Below, one piece after another: positions 5,379 through 9,505 of a stretch of 9,505 nt of DNA. A program made the position numbers and the translations under genes. The notes beneath the pieces were generated by a model. The model ran no database searches. It saw nothing but the letters and a program-made list of their open reading frames with translations, and was not told where the DNA came from. How positions within the stretch are numbered: the stretch's first letter is position 1; each line of letters begins with the position of its first letter. This DNA comes from Desulfurobacterium sp. (GTDB lineage: Bacteria; Aquificota; Aquificia; Desulfurobacteriales; Desulfurobacteriaceae): the NCBI GenBank assembly GCA_003978805.1, contig QNYI01000070.1, positions 1 to 9,505 on the forward strand, given 5' to 3'.

Positions 5379-6466
5379 AATTTCTCTGCCCTGTAGAGGC
5401 CAACGGTTATTCCGCCGTTTGAAAAGTAGGTAACCATCTCAGGGTTTAGACCTGTAACCTTGGCGAGAGCTCTGTCGGGAGACAGGAAGAAAACTCTATA
5501 CCTTTTAAAGTGTCTCCTTACCCAGTCTCCAAAACGCCTGTATATCTCTTTTACGTTTTTTACAGGAAGCCTTTCCCCGTAAGGAGGATTTGTTACGATA
5601 ACGACATCCTCAAAGGAAATTTCCGGAAATGAAAGGTTCTTAAAGCTGACAAACTCCCCTACCCCGGCAACTTCTGCATTCTTAACAGAGGCCTTGATAG
5701 CTTCTTCCTCTATGTCAAAGCCAAGGATGGGAACGTTTACCTCTTTCCTCTTTTTATCTGCCTCCTTTAAGAGCTCCTCCCACAGTTTTTCATCAAAGTT
5801 TGGCCACTTTATAAAGGCAAACTCTCTATTCCTTCCCGGGGGAGTGTTCGTAGCTAAAAGGGCTGCCTCTATCGGTATAGTCCCAGAACCGCAGAAAGGG
5901 TCAATTAGTGGAACTTCTCCCCTCCAGCCAGAGGTAAGAATCATAGCTGCTGCAAGGTTCTCCCTTAAAGGAGCTTCCGTCTCAACTACCCTGTAACCCC
6001 GCTTATGGAGGTGAGCTCCGCTACTGTTTACGCTTATGGTGCATACGTCATTCTCAAACCTTACGATAACGCTCGTCCCTTCATCCTCGTACTTTGCCTC
6101 CTTAACCTTTAAGCCAACCTCCTTTATTGCCCTCAAGACCCTCTCCTTGATAGCCCCCGTGTGGTAGAGCTTAGAACGTCTTGAGGTAGCTCTGAGCTTT
6201 ACGGGAATATCGGACGTTAGAAACTCTTCCCAGCTGCACTTTTTTGCCTTCCTGACAAGCTCTGCAAAGTGTTTCGCCTTAAAAGTGCAAAGCCTCACAA
6301 GAATTCTGCTGGCACTCCTTAGCCAGAGGTTAGTTATATAAACCTCCTTTAAATCCCCTTCAAATTCTACGCCTCCAGGAACTACTTTTCCGTCAATACC
6401 GAGTTCCTTTAGCTCTTTATAGGTTATCTCCTCAATTCCCGGCTGGGATACAGCAAAAAGTTTCAT
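5375..6466 (-). CDS. THUMP-domain class I SAM-dependent RNA methyltransferase (RlmL/YpsC type)
   Basis: This 363-residue protein begins F-A-V-S-Q-P-G-I-E-E, the usual start of RlmL-N/YpsC proteins. A THUMP RNA-binding domain covers about residues 45-150, and a Rossmann methyltransferase domain about 165-360. Motif I is D-P-F-C-G-S-G-T-I-P-I-E-A (189-201), the acidic SAM-binding G-F-D-I is at 249-252, and the N2-guanine methyltransferase motif is N-P-P-Y-G-E-R (293-299). Relatives methylate guanosine N2 in 23S rRNA (E. coli RlmL, G2445) or in tRNA (TrmN/Trm14 type). The rRNA target is more likely from the bacterial context but is not proven. The ATG at 6466 overlaps the lpxB stop as TAATG, with only a weak GGGG upstream, so reinitiation is likely. 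Its stop overlaps the next start. It shares an RNA-modification theme with dus downstream. Confidence 0.92.
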   Translation of the reverse strand: MKLFAVSQPGIEEITYKELKELGIDGKVVPGGVEFEGDLKEVYITNLWLRSASRILVRLCTFKAKHFAELVRKAKKCSWEEFLTSDIPVKLRATSRRSKLYHTGAIKERVLRAIKEVGLKVKEAKYEDEGTSVIVRFENDVCTISVNSSGAHLHKRGYRVVETEAPLRENLAAAMILTSGWRGEVPLIDPFCGSGTIPIEAALLATNTPPGRNREFAFIKWPNFDEKLWEELLKEADKKRKEVNVPILGFDIEEEAIKASVKNAEVAGVGEFVSFKNLSFPEISFEDVVIVTNPPYGERLPVKNVKEIYRRFGDWVRRHFKRYRVFFLSPDRALAKVTGLNPEMVTYFSNGGITVGLYRAEKF

Positions 6467-7560
6467 TAAACTACCCCAAGTTCAAGTTTTATCTCCTCTG
6501 CTAAACGCTTTATAGCTCCTCCTTTAAGCTTAGAGTTCACTTCCTCTCTTAAAAGTTTTTTCACCTCTTCTTTCCTGTCTAAGACTTTAAGGAGCTCTCC
6601 CTTAATCCTTTCTGGGGTTACATCGTCCTGTAGGAGCTCTGCAACTACTTTCTTTCCGGCTATTATGTTGGGAAGTGAAACAAAGGGAATTTTTACAACC
6701 CTCCTTGCAACGGCAAAGGTTAAAGGGTGGAGTTTGTAGACTACAACGTGGGGGAGCTCTGCCAAGCTTGCCTCTAAACTCGCAGTCCCGGAGGCTATAA
6801 CGCCGGCGTCGGCAGAAAAGAGGAGGTTGTACCTCTCACTTTCGGGTATCAGCTTAACTTTTGGGTGAACCTTCTTAACTCTCTCCTCTACCTCACCAAA
6901 GTTAACGGAGGAAGCAACCGGCAGCGCAAAACTGCCTTTTAGCCCTCTAACAGCAAGGAGCATCGGTTCAAGTAAGGAGTCTACCTCAGAAGGCCTGCTA
7001 CCGGGAAGTAGAGCAAAGAGGGGACGTGAGAGGTTAAATTTTTTTAAGAATTCTTCAGAAGAGAGAGTAGGCTTAACCAAGTCCTTTAGTGGATTCCCTA
7101 CGTAAGTAACATCCACGCTGTAGCGCCTGTAGAGCTCTACCTCAAAGGGAAAGATGACGAACATCCTGTCAACAACTCTCTTTATCCTTTTAACCCTCCA
7201 CTCTCCCCAAGCCCAGAACTTAGGAGAAATAAAGTAGAGGACTTTTATACCAAGCTCCTTAGCTAACTCTGCAATTTTCAGGTTAAATCCCGGAAAGTCA
7301 ACGAGTAAAACGGCATCCGGTCTTTCACTTCTAAGAAAGGAAACTACCTTCCTTTTCCCTCTCAGAATTGAAGGGAGCTTCCTTAAAGCCTCAAAGAGTC
7401 CGAAGGAGAGGAGCTCCTTAGAGTCCAGTATCCTCTCTGCCCCTTCAACCTCTTCTAAGAAAACACCGTAGAGCTTAAAGTCAGAAGAGAGGTACGGAAC
7501 GAGCTCCTTTACGTAGTTAAAACCGGAGAGCTCCCCGGTAACGATGAGGAGTTTTTTCAC
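6466..7560 (-). CDS. lpxB: Lipid-A-disaccharide synthase (GT19), divergent motifs
   Basis: LpxB condenses UDP-2,3-diacylglucosamine with lipid X at the inner face of the cytoplasmic membrane to make the lipid A disaccharide. The 364-residue length fits the family. Recognisable motifs are G-E-L-S-G-F (9-14), V-D-F-P-G-F-N (87-93), I-S-P-K-F-W-A-W (111-118), V-G-N-P-L (154-158), P-G-S-R-P-S-E-V (186-193), S-G-T-A-S-L-E (257-263) and L-P-N-I-I-A-G-K-K-V-V-A-E-L-L-Q (296-311). Several depart from the commonest form: Phe14 for Asp in GExSGD, Gly91 for Asp in DxPDFN, Asn156 for His in VGHPL, and Ala308 for Pro before E-L-L-Q. The first Asp of the DxP motif (Asp88) is kept. The start is GTG, fixed by GGGAG (7566-7570) 5 nt upstream. 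It implies an LPS-type outer membrane. Confidence 0.92.
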   Translation of the reverse strand: MKKLLIVTGELSGFNYVKELVPYLSSDFKLYGVFLEEVEGAERILDSKELLSFGLFEALRKLPSILRGKRKVVSFLRSERPDAVLLVDFPGFNLKIAELAKELGIKVLYFISPKFWAWGEWRVKRIKRVVDRMFVIFPFEVELYRRYSVDVTYVGNPLKDLVKPTLSSEEFLKKFNLSRPLFALLPGSRPSEVDSLLEPMLLAVRGLKGSFALPVASSVNFGEVEERVKKVHPKVKLIPESERYNLLFSADAGVIASGTASLEASLAELPHVVVYKLHPLTFAVARRVVKIPFVSLPNIIAGKKVVAELLQDDVTPERIKGELLKVLDRKEEVKKLLREEVNSKLKGGAIKRLAEEIKLELGVV

Positions 7561-7565
7561 TTAAT

Positions 7566-7570
7566 CTCCC
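7566..7570 (-). promoter_or_regulatory. Ribosome binding site fixing the GTG start of lpxB
   Basis: GGGAG on the minus strand lies in the 9-nt gap between trpG and lpxB, overlapping the trpG stop, 5 nt before GTG 7560. No ATG is nearby in frame before the G-E-L-S-G motif, so this supports the GTG start. Confidence 0.6.
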
Positions 7571-8139
7571 TAAATCAGCTTCAGGAAATTCTCAATTATC
7601 CTTATCCCGTCCTCTGTGAGTATTGACTCTGGGTGAAACTGGACACCGTAAATGGGAAGGGTTTTGTGCTTTATTCCCATTATCTCCCTGTCGTCCTCAC
7701 TTTCAGCCGTTACCTCAAAAACATCCGGTAAAGTTTCTCTATCTATCACAAGAGAGTGGTAGCGAATTGCAGAAAAGGGATTTTTCATACCTTCAAAGAG
7801 GTCTCTTTCGTTGTGAATAATGAGTGAGGCCTTTCCGTGCATGAGCTTCTTGGCTCTAACTATCTTCCCTCCAAAGGCAAAGCCTATGGACTGGTGACCG
7901 AGGCATATACCCAGAATCGGTAACTTTCCGGCAAAGTGTCTTATCGCCTCAACAGAAATCCCGGCCTCCCTTGGGGTACAGGGTCCCGGAGATATAACCA
8001 AGGCCTCCGGTTTCATTTTCTCAATTTCATCAATCGTTATCTTGTCGTTCCTGAAGACCCTTATATCCGCTCCCAGCTTTCCAAAGTACTGAACGACGTT
8101 GTAGGTGAAAGAGTCGTAGTTGTCTATCATAATTATCAT
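7570..8139 (-). CDS. trpG: Anthranilate/aminodeoxychorismate synthase glutamine amidotransferase component
   Basis: This 189-residue class I glutamine amidotransferase supplies ammonia from glutamine to TrpE (tryptophan) or PabB (folate). It begins [14 protein letters not shown], the hallmark of TrpG/PabA. The oxyanion loop region S-P-G-P-C-T-P is at 50-56, and the nucleophile Cys79 lies in G-I-C-L-G-H-Q-S-I (77-85). M-H-G-K is at 100-103, Y-H-S-L at 127-130, and the His169/Glu171 pair sits in G-V-Q-F-H-P-E-S (165-172). ATG 8139 has GGGAGG (8145-8150) 5 nt upstream. It is the first gene of the five-gene leftward operon, and no trpE, pabB or other tryptophan gene is beside it in this window. 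A shared role for both pathways is therefore possible, as in other bacteria with a single amidotransferase. Confidence 0.95.
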   Translation of the reverse strand: MIIMIDNYDSFTYNVVQYFGKLGADIRVFRNDKITIDEIEKMKPEALVISPGPCTPREAGISVEAIRHFAGKLPILGICLGHQSIGFAFGGKIVRAKKLMHGKASLIIHNERDLFEGMKNPFSAIRYHSLVIDRETLPDVFEVTAESEDDREIMGIKHKTLPIYGVQFHPESILTEDGIRIIENFLKLI

Positions 8140-8158
8140 TTTTTCCTCCCTGAACAGT

Positions 8159-8169
8159 TATGATAGAAT
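8159..8169 (+). promoter_or_regulatory. Extended -10 promoter for the rightward pair
   Basis: The sequence TATGATAGAAT fits the extended -10 form TRTGnTATAAT with one mismatch in the hexamer (TAGAAT, 8164-8169). The upstream -35 position is only T-rich, as is common for extended -10 promoters. The transcript would start near 8176, giving about 26 nt of leader containing the GGAGGT site at 8193-8198. Confidence 0.45.
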
Positions 8170-8192
8170 TTTAACCTTAAGAAGCGCTTTTT

Positions 8193-8198
8193 GGAGGT
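8193..8198 (+). promoter_or_regulatory. Ribosome binding site for the GTG start at 8202
   Basis: GGAGGT lies 3 nt before GTG 8202, slightly close but the only strong site. The next codons, S-R-K-K, lead straight into a hydrophobic anchor, which fits a natural N-terminus there. Confidence 0.6.
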
Positions 8199-8201
8199 AA
8201 A

Positions 8202-9167
8202 GTGTCAAGGAAAAAAGTTATCCTCCTAATTCTAATCCTTTTCACTGTCGTAGGTGCTATTTTTGGCTACACCACGCTAAGGTCAAAAAAGATAGCCGAA
8301 ATTAAGGAGAGAGTAGAAAGCTACTTAGAGAGAAACGGCCTTAAAGATACCGTTGACGTCGGAGAGTATGACGTTAACCTTTTAAAGAGAGAAGCTTACC
8401 TGAGGGACATAAAAATTAAAGGACTTAAACAGGAAGACAGGGAAATTGCAGTAGAGATTCCCTTCGTGAAAGAAGTTGCCATTAAACGCTTTGAAGAGGA
8501 CAAAGAAGTAGGCCCCGTCAAACTCCTCCTTGAAATAAACGGTATTGATTTCAGGATCTACCTAAAAGTGCTGAAAAAGTGGAAGACTTACTCCCTAAAT
8601 GCCGTTATAAACAACTCTTACAATAAAGAAAAAGGAGAGGTCTCTGAGAACTTCTCTTTAACCGGGGACAGACTATTTAATATTTCTTGGGAATGGAAGG
8701 CTAAGAACGTTGATAGAGAGATACTCAGACTAGCAAGAGAGCTTGACGCAGAAGGAGCTTCCCTCTCTAACCCAGAGGTAAGGCTATTCATAAGTAAAAT
8801 TCTGCAGGTTAAACCTTCCCTCGTAAGGTTCTCTTTTTACGACCAAGGATTCCACAACCTTCTTATAGAGGTTATAGCAAAGAAGACCGGTTTAACCGCC
8901 GAAGAAGTAAAGAGAGAGATTATCAACGACCTAAAAAAAGCCCATTCACAACTTCAGGATAGAGCTCTAAGGACGTTTACCGAAGCCCTCTTAGAAATCG
9001 TCTCTCAGGGAAAAGGAGGAATAGAGATAACCATAACTAACGATAAAAACTACTCCATTCAGGACTTGGGTAGCCTGTTTATCGGAATGGCACTAAGGGG
9101 AGCTCCCCCTGAAAGAGTCCTTAAAGGGATGGAGAAATTCCTGAAAATAGAAGTCAGGAAAATATGA
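8202..9167 (+). CDS. Membrane-anchored protein of unknown function
   Basis: I do not recognise this 321-residue protein. A positively charged start (S-R-K-K) is followed by one hydrophobic segment at about residues 6-24 (V-I-L-L-I-L-I-L-F-T-V-V-G-A-I-F-G-Y-T) with no clear cleavage site, so it is probably an N-terminal anchor with the rest outside the cytoplasmic membrane. The body is rich in Lys/Glu and alternates strands and helices. Residues about 50-75 (V-D-V-G-E-Y-D-V-N-L-L then Y-L-R-D-I-K-I-K-G) resemble the beta-rich starts of AsmA-like or DUF945-like envelope proteins, but this likeness is weak. A long helical stretch covers about 220-270, followed by a final beta segment G-I-E-I-T-I-T-N-D. 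The start is GTG with GGAGGT before it. The stop overlaps the next gene as ATGA, so the two are co-translated. Confidence 0.8.
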   Translation: MSRKKVILLILILFTVVGAIFGYTTLRSKKIAEIKERVESYLERNGLKDTVDVGEYDVNLLKREAYLRDIKIKGLKQEDREIAVEIPFVKEVAIKRFEEDKEVGPVKLLLEINGIDFRIYLKVLKKWKTYSLNAVINNSYNKEKGEVSENFSLTGDRLFNISWEWKAKNVDREILRLARELDAEGASLSNPEVRLFISKILQVKPSLVRFSFYDQGFHNLLIEVIAKKTGLTAEEVKREIINDLKKAHSQLQDRALRTFTEALLEIVSQGKGGIEITITNDKNYSIQDLGSLFIGMALRGAPPERVLKGMEKFLKIEVRKI

Positions 9168-9505
9168 GGTTACTCTTAAATGCCAACTGGGTAGTTAAAC
9201 CCAACGGCGAGACCTTTAAAAATGGCTGGATAGTAGTTGAAAGGGGCAAAATAGCCGGCTACTACAGGAGGAAACCTACAGGGGACTTCCAGAAAGAACT
9301 CTCTTTTAAGGGAGCTCTCTTCCCCCCTTTCGTTAACGCCCACACCCATCTGGAGCTCTCAAAGGTAAACTTTAGTCCCGACAAGTTCAACAACTTCTTT
9401 GAATGGCTACTCTTCATCATAAGTAAAAGGCAGACCTTTACAGAAGAAGAGCTCAGAGAAGCTTTCTTTAAGGGCATAAAGGAACTAAAGAGGTGGGGAG
9501 TTGCC
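9164..9505 (+). CDS. Metal-dependent amidohydrolase (partial, 3' end cut by window)
   Basis: The first 114 residues are visible and the frame runs off the right edge. The short N-terminal beta domain (L-L-L-N-A-N-W-V-V, G-W-I-V-V-E-R-G-K-I-A-G) is followed by P-P-F-V-N-A-H-T-H-L-E-L-S at about 54-66. His60 and His62 are the first two metal ligands of the amidohydrolase barrel. This form is typical of the deaminase branch (guanine/SAH/MTA-deaminase-like). Aminodeoxyfutalosine deaminase of the futalosine menaquinone route is one candidate, but the substrate residues lie outside the window. The ATG overlaps the preceding stop as ATGA, with AGGA (9156-9159) upstream, so it is expressed with the membrane-anchored protein. 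The remaining metal ligands would be downstream. Confidence 0.85.
   Translation, partial: MRLLLNANWVVKPNGETFKNGWIVVERGKIAGYYRRKPTGDFQKELSFKGALFPPFVNAHTHLELSKVNFSPDKFNNFFEWLLFIISKRQTFTEEELREAFFKGIKELKRWGVA

Larger units (their letters stand above)
8140..8201. promoter_or_regulatory. Divergent intergenic region between trpG and the membrane-anchored protein gene
   Basis: This 62-bp gap must hold the start signals for both the leftward operon and the rightward pair. It has ribosome sites at both ends and a plus-strand extended -10 (8159-8169). The self-complementary AAGCGCTT lies at 8182-8189 with CTTA-AG beside it. On the minus strand TATCAT (8160-8165) is a possible -10 for trpG, but no acceptable -35 lies 16-18 bp away, so the trpG promoter is not firmly located. 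Confidence 0.4.

Noticed and set aside
8176..8192. AAGCGCTT palindrome with flanking bases as a terminator hairpin
   Set aside because: The stem is only four base pairs without a loop and lies in a divergent promoter gap where no transcript ends.
8203..8208. Perfect TTGACA on the minus strand as a -35 box for trpG
   Set aside because: No -10-like hexamer lies 16-18 bp downstream (the sequence there is GCTTCT or similar), and it falls within the first codons of the opposite gene.
1..9505. tRNA, rRNA, CRISPR array, insertion sequence or phage module
   Set aside because: Nearly all bases are accounted for by protein genes. The only gaps are 1463-1611 and 8140-8201, and no cloverleaf, regular repeats or transposase motifs were seen.

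Overview
The window looks like a piece of chromosome from a thermophilic, Gram-negative, anaerobic bacterium close to Desulfurobacterium/Thermovibrio (Desulfurobacteriaceae, Aquificota). This placement is inference. It rests on Lys/Glu-rich proteins, AGA/AGG arginine codons, about 45% GC in the rows sampled, very tight gene packing, a 2-oxoacid:ferredoxin oxidoreductase subunit (anaerobic or reductive-TCA type metabolism) and a lipid A gene (lpxB). I see no RNA gene, insertion sequence, CRISPR array or phage gene.

The genes form four transcription blocks. (1) A leftward operon, ybaB-recR-2-oxoacid:ferredoxin oxidoreductase gamma subunit, occupies 1462 to 1 and is cut by the left edge. (2) A rightward block at 1612-3251 holds a Phd/YefM-type antitoxin, a RelE/YafQ-type toxin and the ribosome-associated GTPase gene hflX. 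Blocks 1 and 2 are driven by well-formed back-to-back promoters at 1496-1567. (3) A leftward five-gene operon runs from 8139 to 3214: trpG, lpxB, a THUMP-domain rRNA methyltransferase, an HD-domain phosphohydrolase and a dus tRNA-dihydrouridine synthase. All junctions are overlapping or within 9 bases. It converges on hflX, and the two coding ends overlap by 38 bp. (4) A rightward pair at 8202-9505 consists of an unrecognised membrane-anchored protein and an amidohydrolase cut by the right edge.

The most notable finding is the toxin-antitoxin cassette. The toxin frame stops after 85 residues and lacks the usual RelE/YafQ C-terminal tail. That tail (I-D-I then G-S-H-D-V-Y-R-stop) is still encoded immediately downstream, but it is displaced by two single-base shifts at 2103 and 2113. 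The toxin therefore looks recently inactivated. The hflX start codons lie inside this dead tail, so the cassette appears to sit directly on the 5' end of hflX and may now supply its promoter and translation start.

The remaining genes are housekeeping: recombination repair (recR, ybaB), tRNA and rRNA modification (dus, THUMP methyltransferase), ribosome rescue (hflX), outer-membrane lipid synthesis (lpxB) and tryptophan/folate synthesis (trpG).
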